Below, in pieces: positions 10,555-23,282 of a stretch of 64,000 nt of DNA. Made by a program: the position numbers and the translations under genes. The notes below the pieces were generated by a model. That model made no database searches, was not told where the DNA came from, and was given only the letters and a program-made list of their open reading frames with translations. The stretch covers positions 827,268 to 891,267 of the forward strand of contig OZ007517.1 in NCBI GenBank assembly GCA_963931865.1, in the 5' to 3' direction. Source of the DNA: Axinella damicornis. Its lineage: Eukaryota; Porifera; Demospongiae; Axinellida; Axinellidae. Each line of letters starts with the position of its first letter. Position 1 is the first letter of the stretch.

Positions 10555-11429
10555 TTATACTGGGACCCAATTAATCGCCATTGCAGTGTACTTGGTAAAC
10601 AATACGCTGCCCAGTGTTGGGAGTAACCCTGTTCATTGATGGCCACGATTGTATCCCCAGCTCAATTGTATCCTTGTGTCGTTCACCTTGTTCCCATGCA
10701 GATGAACAGTCCCAACCCTCGGCTTCACTACCTTGACCACCTGTTGGTGCCCTTGATCTGCCCATGCACCATAACAACAATGTACACTGGGAATGAGGTT
10801 AACTACATTCCAGACTCAAGGACTGGGAATGAGGATATGGCTCACTGCTGTCATCTGTAGCCTTCAATATCCCCGTCTTGTCCCGTTGTGCAGACTTGTC
10901 CAGACCATACTATAGATGTTGAACCAGGAAGGCATCCTGAAGCCACCATTGACCGTAATGATAGTGAATTATGGTGTCACTGCATTAGAGTGAGTTTCTA
11001 GTTCTAGTGCTCAATTCAGGCCCTGTCCTGAGTTCAAATCCTGTTGAAGGGTACTGTACCACCTCTAATGTTGGTTGGTCACTAGCTGCTAGTTGACAAG
11101 CAAGCTGGTCCATAAGCAGAGCTACACCTCCTAAATGTTCTACAATGTGTACTGTCAGGAAGAGAATTCGGTTGTGGGTTAACACATAGTGTTTCTAAGC
11201 AGTCTGTATCCTTCCATTTCACACTATAGCATGCACACATGGTTTGGTGCACAGCATGAAGGAAAATCATCACGACATTGTACTGGAAAGAGGAAAAGTG
11301 ATATAATAAACTACACTTTCATGATGTGGTTCCAGTATAGTACAACACGAGAGGACAGGACGTATACACAGACAGACAGACATGAGATATGCAACTGGAT
11401 ACGCACACTGGATGAATACTACACATATT

Positions 11430-14400
11430 TCAATCTGTTGATAGCACGGTTAATTCCACATCTCCCTGGAGATACTTGAGTGTTTCTGCTGCAAACTGGT
11501 GAGTCACATCCTCAAAACTGATGCCGTTGACGGCGAGCAGTTGGTCACCCATCTGCAGTCTACCATCACGTCCAGCTGCCCCTTCGTTGAACACACGTTT
11601 GATAAAGATGGGGAGGTCCCCATGAGGGCTCCCCTTCCCACCAACGATGGTGAAACCCAGGCCAGACGGCCCCCGATGTAGGCGAATAACTTGGATCCTG
11701 GATAGAAGTGAGGAGAAGTATGATTGAATTTTCATAACTGAACAACTGCTTCTGTGGGTCCAGATTTTGTACAGTGTACACCCATTGATAGAGTTCAAGA
11801 TGCCAGTCTTTAACATAATTATAGCCTTCCATGCGATTTGCTGTACCATAAGTCATGAGGCTAAATGCAACTCCTCCAAACGTCCACATGTACCTAGTCC
11901 AGGTGTGTCATTGCACGTGACAAGTTTACCTACTACAAGCGACAAATGCTGAGGTGAGAAGGCCTGGGTACAGGCTACAAATTATGGGTGCTAACTGGCC
12001 ACCCACCCTGTGTCAAACTCCACCCACCATCGATGACGTCATCCAATTTGGACACGTTTTCATGGAGCCGAAGTGGTGATGGTGCCTCTCTATTGTGTGC
12101 CCTGATGAAGACTTAGTATGGTAGTCAAAATGTTGGAAAGAGTTTTATGATTGGAATTGGAGAATAAGGGCCAACCGAGAATTTCCCTAGGGTGGCCTGG
12201 GAATGAGACCTGTGGGTGATGGATGGCCTGGGAACAGTACCAGTAACTGGATACTCACTCTTCTGCGTCAGTGTCCTCCTGCATGGGAGGGCTGGGGGCC
12301 TTCCTCTCCCCCCGGTACATCCCCCCGGGTCCCTGGTGGTGCAGGTGCTGGTGATGTTGTGAGACATAGTCAGGACTACCGCCATAGACAGGAGTAGGCC
12401 GGAGGAGGGTTATGGGGACCTGGGAGGGGCTGGAGGAGGAGTAAGGTGGAGGTACGCGGTCCACATTGGCAGAACCGTAGGGAGGAGGAGGGCGGCTCTG
12501 GAACATATGACGGGGTTGCGGGCCCTCAATCTCAATGTCTGGTTGGTTGAAGTCCATTTGGTTGGGAGGGAGGGTTGGGGGAGACAAGCCCATAGGGTGG
12601 CAGATGGTTAGCGTCACCTTCCCTTTACAGCTCTGTGAGGGAGAAGTGGTGCAGAGCAGTCAGTGTAGAAACACACTAGAGGAGTCCTCTCTAGCCAATT
12701 GCTGTGTGGGTAATAGGCATCCATCCTTTGCCGCATGTGCGCACCTCTAGCCAATGGGTAATAGGCTTCCATTTGTGCACACTGCTACCATAGTAACCGT
12801 ACCTGCAGCATCTGGTAGACAATACTCTGCCCCGCATTGGAGATATCCTGCCCGTTGATGGCCAGGATCTTGTCCCCAGGTTGTATCCGCATGTTGTTGT
12901 ATGCAGCTCCGTTCTTTACAACCTCCTTCACGTATACTCCTGGGTCCCCCTGTTCCCAGATGAGCAGTCCCAGGCCTGCCCTCTCCGGCTTCATCAACTC
13001 CACCACCTCCACCATCTGGTCCATTGGAGAGGGAGAGGGGGAGGAGAAGTCTGTGCATGTGGTGTGTGTGTGTGTGGAGGGGGGTAACCACACCACTTTG
13101 TCACTGAATCTTGACCAGACTGTGTAGCCAAGTGTCGAGGCACTCTCGACTGTGGTGTGAGAGGCCATGGCACAGGTTCGAGTCCCACCAGCTGCACCTA
13201 GGAAGGGTTTTCTCCAGGTTTCTGGTTGCCCTTCCCAGGAGAGGCTTCAAATAAGCATTCATTTGCTTCCTGCCCAATCCTGCCCGTCTGGGAAAACATT
13301 CACAAAGAAGTACGTTTGCTCCATCTTACCATCACTGCGTGTCATGTTGGGCTCTCTCGCAGGATCTCTCAGAACTGTGAGGTGGATGAAGGAGGACGAG
13401 TGTTGCAGAGCCCTCAGGGCGTCTTCCCTAGTTGCGTCCTCCATCGAGGCGTTGTTCACCTTCAGAATCCGGTCTCCTGGCTGTAGTCGGCCGTCCTTTG
13501 CCGCAGGGCTGTCTGGAACCACCTTCTGGACGTATATCCCATTGATGGATGTTTCAGATCCCCCCACAATGATCACACCCAGCATCTGGGGACCCTTGAA
13601 AATCACAATCTCACACTCTTTCCCTGGAATGAGGTCTGTGTGTGTGTGGAGTGTGTATTGGGGGGGGGGGGGGGGGGGGGGGGGGGCATTCACATCATTT
13701 TCACCAGGAGTGCTTATGCGCTCCTGTTCACACTCAGTTGGCACCTACTAGTGAGATGTATGTGGACAATGATGTCATCTCCAGTTGGCACAAATAAGTA
13801 CAGATATCTCTGTCCAGACCCTCCCACTCGCTTCTAACATGAAAATTGTTCTTTTTCGTTTTCGGAGGGACTAGGACCAAGACTAGGATATATGTAGACA
13901 ATGATGTCATCTCCAGATGTACCCTTCTTGAAAAATAATCCAGAAATCTACTGAACTGTGAAGCTAAGGTAAGGGAGGGGATTTCTGGACAGTAGGGGAT
14001 TTCTGGACACAGCCCAGTTTTCACTCTCTAAGAGCAGTTTTTGCCAACAACTGCACAGCGTTGGAAAGTTTGAAGGTAGGGTATGCATGCGCACTTACCG
14101 CAAATCAGAAGAATTACTAAAGGAGCAAATGCGAGGGCCATGAAGTGCCATGTCTGGAATTATAATACCCCCTGTTTATCGTACACAGCCTTCCTAGCTA
14201 ACCTTTCTGTCTGTCGAAGTGATGGAAGCCCTGTTCCACCTCTCTCTCGCTGAGTGGGTGTGAGTTTCTGTTGCTGAAGCGTTTGTACTCGTCCTGGGCG
14301 ACGTTCGGCAGCTGTGCCCCTCCCCCCTTCCCCTGGGTGCCTCTGGGGAGCTGTAAGCTGGGGTCGTAGTCCACACTGACTGGTCGGCGCCTGGATGTCT

Positions 14401-17400
14401 TCAGGGAACCTTGGTGGGAGAAAAAGAGCAGGCGACAATGCGTTGATATTGAGCATCATTTTGTCACCATGTCAGAACGAACATTACATTGAACACTATT
14501 GGTCATTCTACTGAGCTGGAAACAGTCTTCGCTGGATCCATGCACTCCTAAAAGGACTTAACGGGCGAAATGAGGACCCTTTCTTATAGGTCCTCCATTC
14601 TTGTGGCTGGGAGTACAATACTTGAAGCTAAGATCACCTAAGTGACTAACTTACAACTATACCACACAGCAACAAAGACAACTTCTGATCTAGCTAGCTA
14701 CAATTTCGCTGACTTGCAGCTGCACAGTTTATCGCTGTGTTGAAGTCATTCATAGACCTAGCTACCTCTGCTCTTCAATGGCTACAGTCATGGGAGCTAC
14801 TGCATAGCGAAAGAAGACTGTGAGAGTGCTTTCATCTGCTCGTGCCGCATGTATACATCATGTACTGTCCATACAGTTCCTGTGCTGGAAGTCTACAGCC
14901 TGAGGTTGAGTTACATTCAAAATGACAGTGATATGCATTTGTATGCACTCACACAGGCTCGCCCCAAAATGTTATGCATTCTGCTACTTATTATACACAG
15001 TAGGCCTTTCATTGCAGGCTGGGGCACGTGTCACCTGCCATCCAGAAGGACTTCCTACATCCTGTACTTACTTCCCTTCTTCTTGGTCCTCAGAACGACC
15101 CCTTCCGGCAGTCTCCCCTGCACTTCCCCTCCTCCCTTTGGACCCCCTCCCTCATACTGGGAGGAGTGGGACGCTACGATCAGTGACACAGAACCTCTTG
15201 AACGAGCCTGTTGGAGAAGGTGCTTTGCCTGTATGAACGTGCATGTGTGCGTGGGTGGGTGGGGGGGTGGGTGGGGGGGAAGAGGGAAGGAAGGAGGGAG
15301 GAGAGAGGGGAAAAGGGAAGAAAGGAAGGAGGACGGGAAGGATGGAGGGAGGGAGGGGAAGAGGAAGTAAGGAAGGGAGGTAGGGAGAGAGAGAGGGAGG
15401 AAGGAGGGGAGGATGGGAGACTAGTATGACTGCACCATCCATTTGCTTTTCTCCAGCTATCTACCTTCTCGTAGGAATATCCCAGGATGTTCTGCCCATC
15501 CACAGAGAGGACCTGGTCCCCCACTTGCAGCTCTCCGTCCTGCTCGGCTGGGCCCCCGGGGATGATACTGGTGATGATCACAACAGACATGCTCCCCCCT
15601 TTCTCCCCTTCCGAGACCGTGAACCCCAGTCCCTTGTCGTTGTCTCGGCGAAGTTGGACTGCCTTCACCTTTGCTAGTCCCTCTAGACTAATGTCACTGC
15701 CAACAGGAGCATGCTGGAAGGGGGAGGGAAAGAGGGAGGGAAGGAGGGAGGGAAGGAGGGAGGGGGGAGGGAGGGAAAGAGGAAAGGAAGGAGGGAAAGA
15801 GGGAAGGAAGGAGGATGGGAGGGACAGAGGGAGGGAGAGAGAGGGAAGAGGGAAAGAAGGAGGGAGGGAAGGAGGAAAGAAGGAAGGAAGGGAGGGAGGG
15901 AGGGAGGGACAGAGAGAAAGACAGAAGGAGGGGGGAGGAAGAAAAAGGTGGGGAGACATTTACGTTTCTGAAGTTCGATAAATGAATGAACATGAACACC
16001 TGTCTACATACCTTATCAACTGTGGGCTGTGTGTTCATGACATTGTGCTGCCTGACCAGCACGAACCTCACCAGAGGAGGCGCCTTCGCCAGCAGTTCCT
16101 GTACCTGAAGCTGACTCATGCCAATCACACACGTGTCGTTCACCTTCAGAATCATGTCCCCCCACTTGATCCTCCCACTCTGGTCGGCCACGCCCCCGGC
16201 TTGGATCCCCATGATCACAATCCCTTTCACAGATTGTGTGTTGGTATTGGCAACAATGCTCAGGCCCAGCCCCGACTTCCCCTTGTTCAGCTTCACCTCG
16301 TACAAGTGTCCATCAACGTCGGGAAACTCCTCCCTTAACTGTGCGTCCTCTTCCTCCTCTATTGCCCACGAGTTGTGGTGGGAATGCTCTGGTGATTCCT
16401 CTAAGGCAAGGGAAGTGGGGAACTTGGATGACCTCAGACGCTCCGACAGGTTCTGCAGCAGTACCCTCACAGGACTGGTAGCTAGGGAGAGGATTTTGGC
16501 TGCTTCTGCTTGCGTTGCATGTCTCAAGTCAATACCATTCACCTGAAATGAAACAAGTGAGACAATGCTGTCACATCAATGTCATCAGTAATCTGTAATG
16601 ACCATTAATAGTGTAATCTGTAATGATGTCATGATGATGTCATTGATGCTAACGATGATGCAATTCATATGCAACTGATGACACAACTTTGCCAGCCCAC
16701 CTCCAGAATCTGGTCTCCACGATTGAGTTTCCCCATCGTGGCTGCCTGGCACACCGGTGACACGTTCACCACCACCACTCCGCTAGGGGTCCCTTCCTCC
16801 CCTAGCTGACCGATGTGAATGCCCAGGGAACCAGTGCTGTCCTTAACAAGCTCAACAAGACGGGTTCTCCCCATTTCGTTGTCTCGTGATCTCATACCAT
16901 CTAGCATGGCTCTGGGGGAGGGCTCATGGGGCCACAACTGCTGCTGCTGCTCTTCAAACGTGTCCTCAAGGTGCATGTTACCTTGGTTACCCTGCACCGG
17001 CTGTTGTTGCTGTCGTATCCTAAACTGCTTGTATGCTGGAGGGTGACTCCTGCGTGGCGTCCCCTGCGAGTTGTGCCTCCTCTCAATCTGTGGTCGCTGT
17101 GTCATCCCAGAACGGAACTTGGTCTCGCTCAGTGATTTATTCATCCTGGTATTCTGCTGCATCTGGTGTTGGGACGGTGATTGTTGTTGGTGCATAGCCG
17201 CAGGCATTTGGTACTGCGATGCCTGAATCATCTGTTGTTGCACAATCAACTCGTTGTACTGGGGAGGCTCGCGGTGGATTACATTCATTTGCCAACTGGC
17301 CATTGGAGATGGTTGGGACAGTGGAGGGGGCATCTGTATTGGAGCCTGCCGTTGCATGTTCCAGGCCATGGGCTGTGGTGGAGGTGGCTGCGCATACGGT

Positions 17401-20400
17401 GGCTGGCCGGGGGGCTGTGGTGGAGGTGGCTGCGCATACGGTGGCTGGCCGGGGGGCTGTGCCATCATGCCTGGTTGTGGCTGGTGTAGGTAGATATAGG
17501 GAGGAGGGGGCTGGCCCAGCGCTGTGGCTTGCTCTAAGTAGCTCCCTGTAGCCTGCATGGGAGCCATTGGGTTGATGTTAGTTGCTCCCGGGGGAGAAGG
17601 CTGGTAGGGGGACATGCCTTGCTGCCACTGAGGGGCTGGTTGGGTGGCTTGGTGGATCAATGGAGAGCCGTGTGGCATGGGGGGCATCATGGGGTGGGGG
17701 GCTACCTGAATGTTAGCCTGAGCCCCCCCGGACATTGCTGCCCCCTCCTGTTCGGCAATGTCGTGGAGCGGTGCCCCCCTCAACGTGGCAAGGTGGTGTT
17801 GCAGAGAGGGGTAGGGTCCGACAGAAGAGGCTGATCCAGGTGGATTCATCATCATCTGCTTGCTATTGTACTGAGGCATCGTGTACGAACTTTGGACCTG
17901 GGGCGCTGGAACATACATAATCGTGAGTTCTTCGCCCTTAGAAGAAGCTCGTTTTAAAACGCTCTTGGCTTTCGCCAGACTCACTCCGTCCAGTGATTTC
18001 CCATTTATGGTGACGATCCGGTCACCCACCCTGATTCTCCCGTCACGCCCTACTGCTCCATTACTGGCCACGTTCTTCACAACGATGCAGGCATTCTTGT
18101 CATCTGAAGTCAGGTTCATCCCCAGGCTAAGGTTACCCTTGCGTATCTTAATCTCTCTCGATTCACTCTCAGCGTCATTCGAGTGTTCCCCGTAATCACT
18201 CATTTCCGGTGAGAGTCCCTCCAGACCGCTCTCCTGAGAACTTACCGTGGCTTGCGACTGGACATAGCTGAGAACTAGGCTTGCTGCTTGCCTCTCCACA
18301 ACCTCTCGCGTTTGTGACGACTGTGGCTTTTTGCCCTTTCTCTTTACCCGTTTTCCATCGTCTTGACTATCCAGAACCAGTTTTGGCTGACCAGATCTCA
18401 GATCACCAACTTCGTGCACGGGAGGGGGCAAATTTGCCGCCCCAAGCTCCTGTGAATTCACTAGAGTGGTGTCCGACAATGACTCCAGCTGAGATTCAGA
18501 GTCTTGCTGTTGCACGTCTTCAGGTGTTATTCTCGTCAAATCGGACAAAGTTCTTCCCCTGGTCGGTGAGGAGACACGAGAGAGACTTGCAGCTGACCGA
18601 CTCTCACTGTCACTCGTACTGGAACTTTCCGTGGTAAGCTTTCTTGCCTCTTGAGTGCAGGGCGGCTGGTCTGGGTCGGCAGACTGCAGGGGGCCGCCGT
18701 TGCCTCCCTCTCCCTCAAATTTATCCTCCTGAGGGTCAGTTTTGGAGTAAGGCGGAGGAGGCTCATCATCACTGTCCGAAGACTTCTTTTTCTTCCAGTG
18801 TGAGGCTTCCTCGTCCTCTTCCCTCTCCCTCTCCCCCCTCTCCAAATCACGCTCATCCGAAATAGGCTTCTCCTCTATATCAGTGCTTCCAAGAGGGGCA
18901 TCCTGCACGCAGGAACATGAAGATGTACACAGAAGGGTTCACGATGAGTATGGGGTACGTGTCCTCCAGACACTTCTAGATTTAGCCTGTACTGGCTATT
19001 TAATAATTTCTTATCAAAAGTAAATTTCTCTCACATTCTGCTGCAGGGTGCTGTGGTCATGAGCAGTGTCTTCCACCATGCTCCGTGTCCCTGTGAAGAA
19101 GGAGAGGGGAGAGTTGGGAGAGCTGTTGATCTCCGGGCTGGCTGGCAGTGGGTGGTTGACATCCAGTCTCGCCACCCCACCCAGGGGGATCATCAGCAGC
19201 TGCTGGACACCAAACTGTAGGGAGGGAGGGAGGGGGAAGAGTGGAACGATTGCAGCAATTGGTCTCAGCTACCCACCCACCTGCACCGATTAACCTTACT
19301 GTCATAGCCCCACCCACCTGCACTGATTAACCTTACTGTCACAGCCCCACCCACCTACACTGATTAACCTTACTGTCACAGCCCCACCCACCTGCACCGA
19401 TTAACCTTACTGTCACAGCCCCACCCACCAGCACTGATTAACCTTACTGTCATAGCCCCACCCACCTGCACTGATTAACCTTACTGTCATAGCCCCACCC
19501 ACCTGCACTGATTAACCTTACTGTCACAGCCCCACCCACCTGCACTGATTAACCTTACTGTCACAGCCCCACCCACCTGCATTGATTAACCTTACTGTCA
19601 CAGCCCCACCCACCAGCACTGATTAACCTTACTGTCACAGCCCCACCCACCTGCACTGATTAACCTTACTGTCACAGCCCCACCCACCTGCACTGATTAA
19701 CCTTACTGTCACAGCCCCACCCACCTGCACTGATTAACCTTACTGTCACAGCCCCACCCACCTGCACTGATTAACCTTACTGTCACAGCCCCACCCACCT
19801 GCACTGATTAACCTTACTGTCACAGCCCCACCCACCTGCACTGATTAACCTTACTGTCACAGCCCCACCCACCAGCACTGATTAACCTTACTGTCATAGC
19901 CCCACCCACCTGCACTGATTAACCTTACTGTCACAGCCCCACCCACCTGCACTGATTAACCTTACTGTCACAGCCCCACCCACCTGCACTGATTAACCTT
20001 ACTGTCACAGCCCCACCCACCAGCACTGATTAACCTTACTGTCATAGCCCCACCCACCTGCACTGATTAACCTTACTGTCACAGCCCTACCCACCTGCAC
20101 TGATTAACCTTACTGTCATAGCCCCACTCCACCCACCTGCAGAGAATGGTTGACAACTGAGGTGCCGTTGACGCTGAGCAGCTTGTCTCCAACCTTCAGT
20201 CTGTTATCTCTCTCGGCAATCCCGCCCTCAACAAGAGAGTGCACCAGAATCACCCTGTCACCAGGGTGGTGGGGGTCCTGTGAGGGTGGAGGGTGGGAGT
20301 GTGAGGGTGAGAGTGGGAGGGTGAGGGTGGGAGGGTGAGTGGGAGGGTGAGTGGGAGGGTGAGGGTGAGGGGTGGGAGTGTAAGTGTGAGGGGTGAGTAC

Positions 20401-22049
20401 ATGTATAAGGGTGTGAGGGGTGAGTGTGAGGGTGGGAGGGGTGTAAGTGTGAGGGGTGAGTATAAGGGTGTGAGGGGTGAGTATAAGGGTGTGAGGGGTG
20501 AGTGTAAGGGTGGGAGGGGTGAGAGTGTGATGGCGATCCCACCATACACAAACAAGCTTACTACGAAGTCGAGGATGCTGAAGCCTAGTCCCTCATCTCC
20601 CTTCACCAGATCAATCTCAGACACCTCCAACTCCCAGAACCCAGATCCCGGGACGGGCGAGAGGATGCTGGCACTGGAGTCAGTCGCATCAGTTGCGAAG
20701 GACTCCTGCGCAGAGTCAGGACTCTGGACGTGTAGTGGAGGGAGGAAGCCGGTGTTGGGAGTGGCGTGGTAAGGAGAATAGTCAAATTCAAAGTGGGTGG
20801 AGTTTCTCTTCTGCTCTGCGTCCAGCTTCCTCCGTTCCTGCTGCTTGAGCTGGCGGTCTTTCAACTCCTGTTCTTGCTGGAGAAGTTCTTCCTCTTGCTC
20901 GCGAATGTGGCGCTCGTACTCCTCGCGTCTTTGCTGAGGAAGAAAGGGGGCTCATGTGATTGCAAGTACTCCTTTTTTTCAGAGGAATACAAAGATAATG
21001 AATGTAATCAGACCACCTCTAGCCTCTCCAGTTTTTGATAGCTTACAGTATTCAACAACTGGAGGTGTAGAAGGCCTGGGAAGGGCAGTTTTTGGCAATC
21101 CTACCTCCAGCTTTTTTTTAATATACTGTAAGTGATCAAAAACTGGAGGTGTAGAAGGCCTGGGAACGAGGCTAGACCACCTCAAGTTTGAGACTAAGGA
21201 CTGACTTCAAATCTCTGTTTCAGTCTCCTCCTCTCTTCTTCGTGCCTCTCCCTCCACGACTGCCGTTCAAAGCGCCGCACAAAATCTCCCAACCCGGGGA
21301 TAGGCAGAGTCTGGATACTGTCTGGGGTGGAGCTACGATGCCCATCTGATTCCGACGGAGCTCCTCCATCTGTGGTTTCTGAGCCTGAGTGCGTGCAAGA
21401 GATGAAATTTCAATGATATACAACGTTTATTTCTTGGAAACTGTAAGAGCAATCAATTATTTTCGGATTGTATATCCATTCTCTACATGTCCATAGTGTC
21501 ATTAGGTGGGATTCATCTGGTGACACGATATGATTGATTGCAATGCCAGTAATTCGGGGACAAACAGACGGACATATTCATACTCCATTTGATGCCTACC
21601 GATGCTCAGATCCGTCCAGTCGTGTAGCAAAATCATCGGCTACACTTGCGTTGCTATGGTAATGCCCATTGCAATGGAAAACCTGTGAGATATTTCCTGT
21701 TGCTTACAAGAACAAAAAAGAGTTTGTACAAGAACTGAAAGTGAATGTGTGCTCAGTCTATAAGGACTGCAGGTCTATCACATTACCCACCACTGATAGA
21801 CTTGCCCGATTTAACATAACATTTCTGTGGGTATATGAAGTTCCATAATTACTACTGGCCCAATCATTATGGGTACGGCAACATAATGGTATTCATTGCA
21901 AACCTGTGAGTTGTGATTCCGGCACTTCCTCACCAGGGAGGGGTTTACACACCACGATTGTGACGTGTGTCGGCGTGTCCTTCACTACCTCAATGGCGTC
22001 GTCATGGTGTAACCCAACAAGAACTGTACCATTCACCTGAGGGTGCATG

Positions 22050-22085
<36 letters not shown>

Positions 22086-23248
22086 CGGTGGAGAGGAGGA
22101 GAGAGGGAGGTGGAGAGGAGGCGGAGAGGAGGAGAAAGGGAGGAAGGTGGAGAGGGGTAGAGAGGGAGGTTGAGAGGGGGAGAGAGGGAGGGTGGTGGAG
22201 AGGAGCAGAGAGGGACGGAAGTGGAGAGGGGTTAAAATACTAAGCTATACATCTATGACTGGATCTGTGTGTGTGCATGCACCGACCTCCAGGATCTCAT
22301 CTCCCTCCTGTAGCACCCCGTGTTGTCCTACTGGCCCCTCCGCATGTACATACTGGATCACATGATGGATGCTCCCTGGCAACGGAAGAAAAGAAAACAG
22401 TAAAAACTGAGGTCATATGTAGTCCTACACTGACAGAGAGGTGAAGTTAGGGTGCCATCACAGCCTCACAGGTCTAACTCAAGTCCTGTAGCCTCGTTCC
22501 CAGGTCCCTCCCAGCTTTTGTTGCTTGCAGTACGGTTATGAAAAGCTGGGTGGGGGTCTGGAACAAGACTAAGCTAGCTGTTCTTCTAGCTGGACTCTAT
22601 AAGAAACTTATTATAGGAAAATCTCTTCCCATCTTTTACAGCCACACTTTAAAAGTGAGTTCAGTGCCTAGCCACATTCCCAGGCAGCATGGCCTGGGAA
22701 TGAGGCTAGTTCAGTGCCCACCTGCCCTCTTCTCTGCTACAGTTGGCTTTGAAACTGACCAATTTGAGGGTTTCCGACTTCGTCCAATTCGGCTGTGCTC
22801 TCCATCCGAATCCCCAGCCCCCCCTCGTCTGATCTGGTCACCTGATCCACCTAACGATGATGTACATGTAATACTAGTACTGTGACAAAACCTTCACGGG
22901 GCATTTCGTACTACCACCCACCTTCACGGTGTACTCTGACCCCAAAATTTTGCTCCATTTTTCTACCAACTCTTGTTCATCTTCAAGAGACAACATCGCT
23001 ACCCCATTACTGTAGCCATCCGTCATCACTTTGTCCTCAGCCTCTGATGTTACAATGACCGGGTTAACGTTCCTCTCGACATTCTCCTGTGTTGTTGAGC
23101 TGTTGTCATGGAGACCAGCCTGGTCATGTGACTGCTCATGTGACTGGGCCTCAGGTGGTTCTGACTCCACTGGAGGTGCTGCAGCTGTGAGATAAAAAGT
23201 ACGAATGAAGGAATGCAGTACATACTGCACTAACCCTCCTCTTTCTCT

Positions 23249-23282
<34 letters not shown>

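Larger units (their letters stand above)
10185..10770 (-). pseudogene. Decayed duplicate of scaffold-gene exons 22-23 (PDZ11)
   Basis: 10585-10755 matches exon 22 of the MPDZ-like gene (12803-13020): compare ttggtaaacaatacgctgcc here with the exon's ctggtagacaatactctgcc, and agatgaacagtcccaaccct with agatgagcagtcccaggcct. About 40 bp are missing from the middle. 10215-10300 matches the start of exon 23 and its acceptor (attacagctctg, then a ggtggtgcaagacagtca-like block). Order and strand are as in the parent gene, so a piece of the 3' end was copied downstream of it. The intact 107-bp hairpin element at 10303-10410 sits between the two exon copies. Confidence 0.75.

Noticed and set aside
15180..15959. 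Long frames of SLPPSLPPS and REGGREGGR type
   Set aside because: Products of GGGA/CCCT low-complexity DNA. The true exon 18 (15465-15713) lies inside, but the tails of these frames are intron.
16665..16700. Extension of scaffold exon 16 to the end of its open frame
   Set aside because: The GTGGGC donor at 16700 joins in phase to VNGIDLRHA of exon 17, completing PDZ7; the extra residues are intron.
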